This document shows, in pieces, positions 1 to 5,887 of a DNA stretch of 6,845 bases. Source of the stretch: Spirochaetaceae bacterium (GTDB lineage Bacteria > Spirochaetota > Spirochaetia > Treponematales > Treponemataceae); NCBI GenBank assembly GCA_031285525.1, contig JAITWB010000104.1, forward strand, positions 1-6,845, read 5' to 3'. Positions within the stretch are counted from its first letter, which is position 1, and each line of letters starts with the position of its first letter. Under the pieces are notes generated by a model. That model was not told the origin of the DNA and made no database searches. It was given only the letters and a program-made list of their open reading frames with translations. The position numbers were made by a program, and so were the translations under genes.

Positions 1-627
1 CACCGTGATAGCAGGGTCATGGACATCCTTGTACCCGCCCAGGTTGAGCTCATGATTAGAGAGTACCGTCGAACACCGGGGGCAGTAGGGAAGGATATAG
101 TGACCTTCATAGAGGAGATTCTTGTCCCAGAGTTCCTTTACCACCCACCAGATGGATTCCATATAATCCGGATCCATGGTCTTGTAGTCGTGGTCAAAAT
201 CGACCCATCGACCCAGCCGGGTGATGGTTTCCTGCCACTCCTTCACATACCGAAGAACACTGGCGCGGCAGGCGTTGTTAAAGTTTGCCACTCCGAACTT
301 CTCTATGTCCGACTTGGAATTGAGTCCCAGTTCCTTTTCTATGAGGTTTTCCACCGGAAGCCCATGGCAGTCCCAGCCGAAACGGCGTTCCACCCTTTTG
401 CCCTTCATGGTCTGGTAGCGGGGAATAATATCTTTAATCGTACTGGGAACAAAGTGCCCAAAATGGGGAAGTCCGGTAGCAAAGGGGGGACCGTCATAGA
501 AAACATAGTCCTCCCTGCCATCTCTTTGTGACAGAGATTTCTTGAAAATGTCGTTCTTTTCCCAGAATGCAAGGATTTTTTCTTCCTGAGCAGAAAAATT
601 GACTTTGGGATCTACTGACTTATACAC
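1..627 (-). CDS. ileS: Isoleucyl-tRNA synthetase, eukaryote-like type, N-terminal part (C-terminus beyond window edge)
   Basis: The enzyme charges tRNA(Ile) with isoleucine in the cytoplasm. Only the first 209 codons are present; the reading frame is open to base 1, and full-length IleS is around 1,000 residues or more. The class I signature is visible: the HIGH-type motif appears as HFGH at residues 55-58, after GPPFATGLP, followed by [10 protein letters not shown] at 84-93. A CPRC pair sits at 182-185. GPPFATGLP in place of the usual bacterial GPPYANGSI, and the stretch TRLGRWVDF (136-144) followed by YMESIWWV, place it in the eukaryote-like (IleS2-type) clade, which spirochaetes are known to carry. 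The start is GTG at 627, chosen because a perfect AGGAGG (635-640) lies 7 bases upstream; no ATG fits. It is transcribed in the same direction as the upstream mla-like cluster, from which it is separated by 130 bases. Confidence 0.96.
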   Translation of the reverse strand, partial: MYKSVDPKVNFSAQEEKILAFWEKNDIFKKSLSQRDGREDYVFYDGPPFATGLPHFGHFVPSTIKDIIPRYQTMKGKRVERRFGWDCHGLPVENLIEKELGLNSKSDIEKFGVANFNNACRASVLRYVKEWQETITRLGRWVDFDHDYKTMDPDYMESIWWVVKELWDKNLLYEGHYILPYCPRCSTVLSNHELNLGGYKDVHDPAITV

Positions 628-685
628 AACACTTCCTCCTGAAATATACAAAGCTCCTGAACAAGAAGCCATACGATTAGGGTAT

Positions 686-694
686 ATTATTCCA
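686..694 (-). promoter_or_regulatory. Candidate extended -10 element for ileS
   Basis: On the minus strand TGG-AATAAT matches an extended -10 box (TGN plus 5 of 6 bases of TATAAT). No convincing -35 box is found 16-18 bases upstream. Transcription would start near 679 and give a leader of about 50 bases before the ileS GTG. The leader includes a small imperfect hairpin (GCTTCT/AGGAGC around a 5-base loop) but no T-box signature. Confidence 0.3.
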
Positions 695-703
695 TAAACA
701 ACG

Positions 704-741
704 AAAAAATACTACCGGTTACAGGTAAGGAAGACACCTGC
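704..741 (-). terminator. Weak candidate intrinsic terminator after the mla-like cluster
   Basis: Downstream of the lipoprotein gene the minus strand can form two overlapping hairpins. One pairs 735-741 with 721-727 (CAGGT/ACCTG core, G-U pairs at the ends). The other pairs 724-727 with 713-716 (TACC/GGTA) and is followed after three bases by a run of six T (704-709). Both stems are short, so termination would be inefficient at best and some read-through into ileS is plausible. Confidence 0.33.
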
Positions 742-757
742 TCTTTTCTCCCTGATT

Positions 758-1594
758 TCAATTCACCAGCGTCGGGTTCGGTATCCCTGCCGCAGTAAAG
801 ATGTCGTCTGAACGGCGGCGGGCGGCTTCCGCTTCTTCGGGGCGGCCTAGCTTGCGGAGGATGACTGAGCGGGCGTAGTAGTCCATGCCGAGCCCTGAGG
901 AGTTTTCGGCGAGACGGTCATAGGTGACGGCTGAATCAAGGGCGGAGAGGGCTTCCTCGTAGCGGCCGGAGAGGGAACGGGCTTGAGCGGTGAGATACCA
1001 GTCCTGGCCTATTTCGTTGAGGTAGCGGTTTTTGGTGTGGAGTTTTGCCGCTTCGAGAAAGGCCGTTTCCGCTTCCTGCCAGCGTTCCAGGAGGGAGAGG
1101 GCTTCGCCTTTTGTTCTCCAGGCGAGGGCAAGGTTAAAGGTATCCTTGCCGAGGGCGGAGATGGCTGTTTCGGTTATGGACAAGGCTTCTGCGGCGGAAC
1201 CGGTAAAGACGAGCAGCCGAGCCCGGTATACAGTGCAGATAAGAGAGAGGCTCTGCTGTCCTGAAGCGGCGGCGAAATCGTCGGCGGCAAGGAGAAAACC
1301 CTCCGCCGCTGCGCTGTCCTTTGCGGTAAGAGCGGCGTTCACACGGGAGAGGGAGATGGAACACAAAAGCACATTATCATCGATGGACATGGCGATCTTC
1401 CAGGCTTGGGCGTAACTCGCTTCCCCTGAGGCGGTGTCGCCCAGAAACACGCTTCTATTCCCCTGCTCCTGAAAGGTGACGGCTTGATTCCGCAGGGCAT
1501 AGGTCTCCATGGGGCGCTTGGGCGCAGAGGAACAGGAGAAGAGGGTAAGCGCCGTCAGTAAAACTGCGGCGGGAAACGTAAGACGTGCAATCAT
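758..1594 (-). CDS. Putative TPR-like lipoprotein, last gene of the mla-like cluster
   Basis: A 278-residue protein with a lipoprotein signal: a charged start (MIARL), a hydrophobic segment (residues 6-19), and a lipobox-like LFSC with the lipidated Cys at 21, followed by SSAPK. The mature part is alanine-rich and all-helical, with tetratricopeptide-like helix pairs. The clearest run from about 154 to 187 (ALAWRTKGEALSLLERW, then EAETAFLEAA); further degenerate units lie near 198-231 and 238-270. TPR folds normally bind proteins. The ATG at 1594 has GAGG 5 bases upstream. It starts 31 bases after mlaD, so it should be co-transcribed. Mla/Pqi-type operons often end with a small outer-membrane lipoprotein, and this gene sits in that position although it does not look like PqiC. 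A role as an outer-membrane partner of the MCE protein is inference from position. It could equally be an unrelated lipoprotein carried on the same transcript. Confidence 0.85.
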   Translation of the reverse strand: MIARLTFPAAVLLTALTLFSCSSAPKRPMETYALRNQAVTFQEQGNRSVFLGDTASGEASYAQAWKIAMSIDDNVLLCSISLSRVNAALTAKDSAAAEGFLLAADDFAAASGQQSLSLICTVYRARLLVFTGSAAEALSITETAISALGKDTFNLALAWRTKGEALSLLERWQEAETAFLEAAKLHTKNRYLNEIGQDWYLTAQARSLSGRYEEALSALDSAVTYDRLAENSSGLGMDYYARSVILRKLGRPEEAEAARRRSDDIFTAAGIPNPTLVN

Positions 1595-1625
1595 ATATAC
1601 CTCAATGCAATTTCACTGATCAAAG

Positions 1626-2630
1626 TCAGAAGTCTGAAGGACGAAGCTGGCTGGTCACCCCTTGAGCTTCGGGCTTTTGGGTTATTCCGCCTTTGAGCAG
1701 AGGATTGTTCTGTAGTCCTTCGAGAACCCCCTGGACATCGATCAGAGTCATCTGAACCTCTGTGAGGATCTTCTCCACCTGGGGCATATCATTGTCCAGA
1801 GAGCCGGTGATACCGTCGATATTTACCAGCGTGGAATCCACGGTTCCCAGCATATCGGTGATGCTGTTATACAGCTCATCCTGATCGTTAAAGAGTCTGC
1901 TCACGGAACTGTCGGACTTAAGCAGCCGGGGAACCAGGCCCTCAGGAGTTTCGAGCAGGGAAGCGGCGTTCTCCGCCGTTGCCGCAAGACCGCCGATGGT
2001 GCGCCCCAGGGCGGTGCTGTCGGTTCCGGCAAGGGCGTTCTGTACTTCGGCGAGGGTGCCGGTTATGGTTCCGATCAATTCCGTTATGGGAGTCTCGGCG
2101 CTGCCCTTGAGGGTATTGTCGATAGTGGCGAGGACACTGCCTACGGTACCGATAAGGGCGTTAATCGTGTCCTCTTGACCAGGGAGGGTCACCATCCCTG
2201 AGGCGATAAGAAGCCTTCCATCGGGGGAGTCCCGCCGGGGGATAAAGGCGCCCTCTGCAAGCAAGGAGCTGCTGTTACCGGGGTAGAAGAGGAGCTGTGT
2301 CCCCAGTCCGATGGGACTCACTGAGAGGTCGAGGATGGAACCTTCGGTTACCCGGTCGTAATAATCGTGGTAGATATAGAGCCGAGCCGATACGGTGTTC
2401 ATGGGAGAAAGGGTGATACCTGCAATCTTACCGATAGCGAAGCCTTTGTACGAGATGGACATTCCTTCGGTCAGATTTGCGGCGGTGTCGAATTCCGATT
2501 CAAAGTAATGCTTTTGCGAAAACCACCGCTGGGTTGAACCTATGGAGAACAGGAGTACGATCACTGCGGCAAGTGCGAGCAGGGAGATGACCCCTACAAC
2601 CTGATCGACGTATTGTATCTTGAATTTCAC
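1626..2630 (-). CDS. mlaD: MCE-domain lipid-binding protein (MlaD-type) with long helical tail
   Basis: The substrate-binding subunit of an Mla-type ABC lipid transporter, anchored in the inner membrane with its body in the periplasm. There is one N-terminal membrane segment (residues about 11-31), then one MCE domain (about 41-118) containing NLTEGMSISYKGFAIGKI and ending GTQLLFYPG. Residues 150-310 are a predicted helical tail with degenerate repeats, ending in NNPLLKGGI, an ending I associate with MCE proteins. At 334 residues it is much longer than the single-domain E. coli MlaD (183 residues). The start is GTG at 2630, overlapping the mlaF stop codon as GTGA, which implies translational coupling. 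MCE proteins form hexameric rings with a lipid channel; the tail could lengthen that channel towards the outer membrane (inference). The family call is secure, but the transported lipid and direction are unknown. Confidence 0.92.
   Translation of the reverse strand: MKFKIQYVDQVVGVISLLALAAVIVLLFSIGSTQRWFSQKHYFESEFDTAANLTEGMSISYKGFAIGKIAGITLSPMNTVSARLYIYHDYYDRVTEGSILDLSVSPIGLGTQLLFYPGNSSSLLAEGAFIPRRDSPDGRLLIASGMVTLPGQEDTINALIGTVGSVLATIDNTLKGSAETPITELIGTITGTLAEVQNALAGTDSTALGRTIGGLAATAENAASLLETPEGLVPRLLKSDSSVSRLFNDQDELYNSITDMLGTVDSTLVNIDGITGSLDNDMPQVEKILTEVQMTLIDVQGVLEGLQNNPLLKGGITQKPEAQGVTSQLRPSDF
1722..2165 (-). repeat. Degenerate 26-residue protein repeats in the MlaD tail
   Basis: Residues 156-303 of the MCE protein hold related 19-residue cores. 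The first three start at residues 156, 182 and 208, exactly 26 apart; further copies start at 257 and 285. Examples are INALIGTVGSVLATIDNTL (156-174), ITELIGTITGTLAEVQNAL (182-200) and ITDMLGTVDSTLVNID (257-272). The pattern I-x-x-L-I/L-G-T-V/I-x-x-x-L-x-x-I/V suggests amphipathic helices. The repeat was found by eye in the protein and is not obvious at DNA level. Confidence 0.7.
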
Positions 2631-3301
2631 CGGTTATCGCTCCTTTGTCCCGCTTCAATATGGATAACCTTTTGGGCAAACAGGTCGATGAACCGGCGGT
2701 CGTGGCTTACAAAGACCATAGTTCCTCCTTTTGTATGAAACTCAGAGAGGATTCCATGGAAGATCTCCTTTGCCGGATTATCCAGAGACTCGGTACACTC
2801 GTCGAGAAAGAGGATATCCGGGTTACAGACGATGGCCCGGGCAAAGCCTGCCTTTTTTTGCTCCCCTGCAGAGAGATCCGCAGGGCGGACGGCGAGGGAT
2901 TGTGAAAACCTGACCAACTCAGCAGCTTCCCGGACACGAGCTTCCCGCTCTTTGCCTGACATAGCGGGAAAATGGGTAAGCAGCGGCAGTTCCAGAGTAT
3001 TATAGATGCTCTGGTTAACCCAAAGAGCGGAATCCTGAAACACAAAAGCGCTTCGTTTTCGGAAGGCAAGCATTTCCTGCCTATTCATACTCGACAGCGC
3101 CCTGCCTTCGAAAAAAGCGTCTCCCTGGGAAGGCACCAGAAGTCCTGCGAGGAGCTTGAGGGCGGTGGTCTTTCCTCCCCCTGCAGGTCCGAGAATGGCG
3201 GTACTGTCCCCGGTTTCGATATGGAAAGAGATATCCGTCAGAATCGTTTTTTTCCCCGCAGAGAAGCCGGCATTCCGCAGTTCAAGCAGCTGATCGCCCA
3301 T
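2627..3301 (-). CDS. mlaF: ABC transporter ATPase, MlaF-type
   Basis: The cytoplasmic ATPase that would power the MlaE/MlaD lipid transporter. All ABC motifs are in order: Walker A GPAGGGKTT (residues 38-46), Q-loop Q89 in FVFQD, signature LSAGEQ (143-148, where LSGGQ is usual), Walker B ILFLDE (163-168), D-loop SLD, and H-loop H200 in VFVSHD. The DEP that usually follows Walker B is DEC. I chose the ATG at 3301 (224 residues, starting MGDQLLELRN) because GAGGAAAA lies just upstream and ABC homology starts at once; a longer frame from 3373 adds 24 residues that overlap the end of mlaE and look non-functional. The gene starts 11 bases after the mlaE stop and overlaps mlaD by 4 bases. E. coli MlaF (about 269 residues) has a C-terminal extension that contacts MlaB. 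It is missing here, as is any mlaB gene in the cluster. Confidence 0.93.
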   Translation of the reverse strand: MGDQLLELRNAGFSAGKKTILTDISFHIETGDSTAILGPAGGGKTTALKLLAGLLVPSQGDAFFEGRALSSMNRQEMLAFRKRSAFVFQDSALWVNQSIYNTLELPLLTHFPAMSGKEREARVREAAELVRFSQSLAVRPADLSAGEQKKAGFARAIVCNPDILFLDECTESLDNPAKEIFHGILSEFHTKGGTMVFVSHDRRFIDLFAQKVIHIEAGQRSDNR

Positions 3302-3312
3302 ACGCTTTTCCT

Positions 3313-4092
3313 CTAAAGTATATATGAGAGTACACTGACGAAGACATTCGTGACTACCACCAGTAAGGAGCATACACTCGCAGATTTTAGCCCTGCCTGG
3401 GGAACTTCAGTGGTCGCCCGCTCTACGGCAAAACCGAAATAGGTTCCCGCCACAGAGATGACCATCCCGAAGAGAAGACCCTTTATGATTGAAACCCCAA
3501 AGGAACGTAAGGTCAGCGCCTGAAGGAGTCCGGTAAAATAATCCCCCGCCGAGATGGGGTTGAAAAACTGTATGATTAAAAAGGGACAAACCAGACCGAA
3601 GATAGAAAAGTAGATCATCAGGAGTATCAGGGATATGGTGACGCCGATAAAACGGGGAACCACCAGATGCTCGATGGGGTTGATCCCTATCGATATGAAG
3701 GCTTCTATTTCGTGATCGATGACCATCCCTGCAATTTCAATAGCAATAGCGGTGGAAGATCTCGCAGTAACTATGAATGCTGTCAAAAGAGGCCCCAGTT
3801 CTCTGGTAATAAGGAGCACCAGCAGGGTATACAGCACATCAGGGTAGCCGATATCCACCAGGATCTGGTATCCCACAATATGAACCGCCGTCCCTAAAGC
3901 GAGGGCGAGGATGATGACCACCGGAAGGGCTTCGACACAGGTAAACAGTATTTGAAATTGAACGATCCTGCGGGCAGATTTTCCCCGAGAAACAATTGCA
4001 GGAAGACTGCGGAGTATGGCGCCGAAATACCCCATCACATAGACCAAACCCTGGCATTTTTCCCGTATATATTGACCTGTTGCCGTTATCAT
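3313..4092 (-). CDS. mlaE: ABC transporter permease, MlaE-type
   Basis: The inner-membrane permease of the Mla-type lipid transporter, which would bind MlaF on the cytoplasmic side and the MlaD ring on the periplasmic side. It has 259 residues, matching the usual family length (E. coli MlaE is 260). It has an amphipathic N-terminal helix (GLVYVMGYFGAILRSL) and then several strongly hydrophobic segments, near 47-75, 85-115, 150-178, 197-222 and 236-258. The family hallmark is present: TRELGPLLTAFIVTARSSTAIAIEI spans 96-120 and is followed by a segment ending in PRFIGV (146-151). The ATG at 4092 has no clear ribosome-binding site, and a promoter-like sequence ends 10 bases upstream, so translation may begin on an almost leaderless mRNA. 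If translation instead depends on the upstream transcript, initiation should be weak. Confidence 0.94.
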   Translation of the reverse strand: MITATGQYIREKCQGLVYVMGYFGAILRSLPAIVSRGKSARRIVQFQILFTCVEALPVVIILALALGTAVHIVGYQILVDIGYPDVLYTLLVLLITRELGPLLTAFIVTARSSTAIAIEIAGMVIDHEIEAFISIGINPIEHLVVPRFIGVTISLILLMIYFSIFGLVCPFLIIQFFNPISAGDYFTGLLQALTLRSFGVSIIKGLLFGMVISVAGTYFGFAVERATTEVPQAGLKSASVCSLLVVVTNVFVSVLSYIL

Positions 4093-4102
4093 TATGGTTC
4101 TT

Positions 4103-4130
4103 ATTGTACTTAAAAGTGAGAAATCGTCAA
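4103..4130 (-). promoter_or_regulatory. Candidate sigma-70 promoter for the mla-like cluster
   Basis: On the minus strand a TTGACG -35 box (4125-4130) and a TACAAT -10 box (4103-4108) each match consensus at 5 of 6 positions, with a 16-base spacer. The -35 box overlaps the TGA stop codon of the diguanylate cyclase gene. Only 10 bases separate the -10 box from the mlaE ATG, so the predicted start site lies about 3 bases from the start codon. Confidence 0.55.
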
Positions 4131-5671
4131 CAAGGAGTAATCTTGTCCGATCCGTAGAGGAGATAACCGTTTTTTCCCCGATCCTTCACCGTATACAGGG
4201 CGGTATCCGCCTTTTCGTATAATTCCTGAAAGGTCAGCCCATCATGGCCGAACAGGGATATGCCGATACTGGCGCCCAAAGTAACTTCATTGTTCTTTTC
4301 TGTATAGGTGGTCTTAAAGGCGGCGCATATTTCGTGAGCCTTGTGAAAAACCATTTGTATATCCGACGGATTTTTGAGGAAGACCATAAATTCATCCCCT
4401 CCGACACGTCCGATGATATCCGAGGAACGAAAAATCCGGGTTAGTTTTTTAGATATATCGACAATCACCGAGTCTCCGTACATATGACCGAAGCTATCGT
4501 TTATCCGCTTGAAATTATCGCAATCGATAAGCAGGAGGGCGTGAAAGCTATTGCTGTCTACAGAAAAGAGGAAATCGGAAATAAGTTTTTCCGTAGTAAG
4601 TTTGTTATACAGCCCCGATAAGGAGTCACAACTTGCCTTATATTCCAGCAGTCTTTGGGTTTCCTTGGACTTTGTAATATCCACCATAACACAGCAAAGC
4701 AAAGGTTCTCCCCGTTCGACTATCCGCTGACCTTTTACCAGCACCCAAACAATAGAACCGTCAGTTTTTTGTATACGGTATTCGCATACCAGAGAATCCC
4801 CCCTGGAAAGTTGTTTGTTTAAATCTTTGATAACCCGCATCTTGTCCTCCGGCATGACGAGACGAAGGGATTTACTCTCCAGTTCCTCAGTCAATTCCCG
4901 GCGGGTACATCCTGCCAGATTCAAAAATCCGTCATTGGCATAGACAAGCGGCAGTTCTTCATCGAATTTGGCGATAACGATACCGCCGTTTATGCTGTTG
5001 GCGATTGTTTCGATCCAGCTTTTATTGTAGACCAGCTCATTCTCCCGCCGTTTCCACTCGGTAACATCCGTAAGAATACACTGGATTACCCGTTCATTAT
5101 CCTCGTTAACCAACAATTTTCCCTGTTCCAGCATCCAGATAACCCTGCCGGATTTGTGGCGAATACGGTATTCGCAGGAATAGGTATCCGAGTGGGTGAG
5201 CTTTTCTGAAAGCTCATACCGAACCCGTTCGACATCTTCGGAATGGACAAGACGGACAAACTTGTTTTCAAGCCGATACTCGAATTCTGTATGGCTATAG
5301 CCTGTGAGAACGTAAAAACCGGCGCTGCAATAGGTAATCGTAAAATCCTCGTCATCCAGGCAGATTACTACGCCGCCCTGTATATTGGAAATGAGGCTTT
5401 CCACTTCTACTGGTAGTTTATCCATCGTCTGTCCGGCGAGACCGGGAATGAGAAAGGTACGTTTGCCGCCAAGGGACTTATAGACAAGAAAGGCGATTGA
5501 CGCAACGGCAAAAAGAAACAAACCCGCCAATCCTATTTGGCTGAGCCAGAGCTGAGATTTTATAACCAATGGGGATAGAGTAAAGATCACCCCTATACCA
5601 ACGGCAGTTGTTGGTACAAGAAAGAAAACGAGGAATATATTTCTCAAAACAGATACATTTTTTCGGTTCAT
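4127..5671 (-). CDS. Membrane-bound diguanylate cyclase with two PAS domains (PAS-PAS-GGDEF)
   Basis: Predicted to make cyclic di-GMP from two GTP at the inner membrane. It has 514 residues: two membrane segments (about 11-34 and 43-66), PAS 1 with its PAC region (about 88-207), PAS 2 (about 218-338) and GGDEF (about 346-508). The catalytic GGDEF motif is intact (424-428), as are the inhibitory RxxD site (RSSD, 415-418), the DSLSGLYNK entry motif (349-357) and the metal/GTP region DCDNFKRINDSFGH (383-396). It should therefore be active and product-inhibited. No EAL phosphodiesterase domain is present. The two PAS domains resemble each other, both containing CEYRI before a W-containing strand, which indicates duplication. 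No haem, flavin or metal ligand set is evident, so the signal is unknown. The ATG at 5671 has AAGGA 11 bases upstream. The gene ends 34 bases before mlaE on the same strand. Confidence 0.95.
   Translation of the reverse strand: MNRKNVSVLRNIFLVFFLVPTTAVGIGVIFTLSPLVIKSQLWLSQIGLAGLFLFAVASIAFLVYKSLGGKRTFLIPGLAGQTMDKLPVEVESLISNIQGGVVICLDDEDFTITYCSAGFYVLTGYSHTEFEYRLENKFVRLVHSEDVERVRYELSEKLTHSDTYSCEYRIRHKSGRVIWMLEQGKLLVNEDNERVIQCILTDVTEWKRRENELVYNKSWIETIANSINGGIVIAKFDEELPLVYANDGFLNLAGCTRRELTEELESKSLRLVMPEDKMRVIKDLNKQLSRGDSLVCEYRIQKTDGSIVWVLVKGQRIVERGEPLLCCVMVDITKSKETQRLLEYKASCDSLSGLYNKLTTEKLISDFLFSVDSNSFHALLLIDCDNFKRINDSFGHMYGDSVIVDISKKLTRIFRSSDIIGRVGGDEFMVFLKNPSDIQMVFHKAHEICAAFKTTYTEKNNEVTLGASIGISLFGHDGLTFQELYEKADTALYTVKDRGKNGYLLYGSDKITPC
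4773..5176 (-). repeat. Two copies of a 14-base direct repeat in the tandem PAS domains
   Basis: ATACGGTATTCGCA (plus-strand reading) occurs exactly at 4773-4786 and 5163-5176. On the coding strand both encode CEYRI at the equivalent position of each PAS domain (residues 296-300 and 166-170). Identical codons at aligned positions support internal domain duplication. Confidence 0.7.
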
Positions 5672-5703
5672 GACGAACTATTTCCTTATCGCCGATTCCA
5701 TTG

Positions 5704-5722
5704 AAAAACCATTACAGTTTTT
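5704..5722. repeat. Small inverted repeat in the diguanylate cyclase leader
   Basis: AAAAAC (5704-5709) and GTTTTT (5717-5722) are perfect inverted copies around a 7-base loop. They lie between the candidate promoter and the start codon of the diguanylate cyclase gene. The stem is almost all A-T, so a stable RNA hairpin is doubtful. Confidence 0.35.
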
Positions 5723-5745
5723 ACAACTCCCCGCATTCCTTATAT

Positions 5746-5751
5746 ATTATA
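5746..5751 (-). promoter_or_regulatory. Candidate -10 box for the diguanylate cyclase gene
   Basis: A perfect TATAAT on the minus strand lies in the divergent spacer, which would give a leader of about 67 bases. No -35 box is found at 16-18 bases; the nearest candidate, TTGTAT, is 21 bases away. The region is so AT-rich that a chance match is possible. Confidence 0.35.
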
Positions 5752-5810
5752 CATATCACATAATTTTGAGATATACAAGTAAAAATACCTATTCAGTCAA
5801 AAATACACCT

Positions 5811-5838
5811 TTTACATACTGAAATTTTCGATTATAAT
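5811..5838 (+). promoter_or_regulatory. Sigma-70 type promoter for the DUF362 gene
   Basis: TTTACA (5811-5816, 5 of 6 to consensus) and a perfect TATAAT (5833-5838) are separated by 16 bases. The predicted start site, near 5845, falls inside a palindrome (5844-5860). The leader is about 43 bases and ends in GGAG (5875-5878), 9 bases before the ATG. Confidence 0.65.
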
Positions 5839-5843
5839 AACAC

Positions 5844-5860
5844 TTGGATAGTATATCCAA
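5844..5860. promoter_or_regulatory. Perfect 7-3-7 palindrome, probable operator
   Basis: TTGGATA-GTA-TATCCAA is a perfect inverted repeat with a 3-base centre, beginning 5 bases after the -10 box and covering the predicted transcription start of the DUF362 gene. This is a classic place for a repressor dimer to block transcription. I do not recognise it as the site of a particular regulator family. Its 3-base loop makes it more like a DNA operator than an RNA hairpin. Confidence 0.5.
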
Positions 5861-5887
5861 AAAATATGAAAAGCGGAGTAGTGTGTT

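Noticed and set aside
19..531. 170-codon plus-strand open frame at the left edge
   Set aside because: It is antisense to unmistakable IleS sequence and has no recognisable features.
628..703. Possible T-box or other riboswitch in the ileS leader
   Set aside because: No T-box consensus is present, the leader is too short, and the only local hairpin is small and imperfect.
1626..1637. Palindrome TCAGA-AG-TCTGA over the mlaD stop codon
   Set aside because: Five-base arms with a two-base centre cannot form a useful RNA hairpin, and it lies inside coding sequence, so chance is the simplest explanation.
3302..3373. Upstream extension of MlaF by 24 residues from an ATG at 3373
   Set aside because: The extra residues overlap the end of mlaE and resemble no ABC sequence; the ATG at 3301 has a good ribosome-binding site and starts right at the homology.
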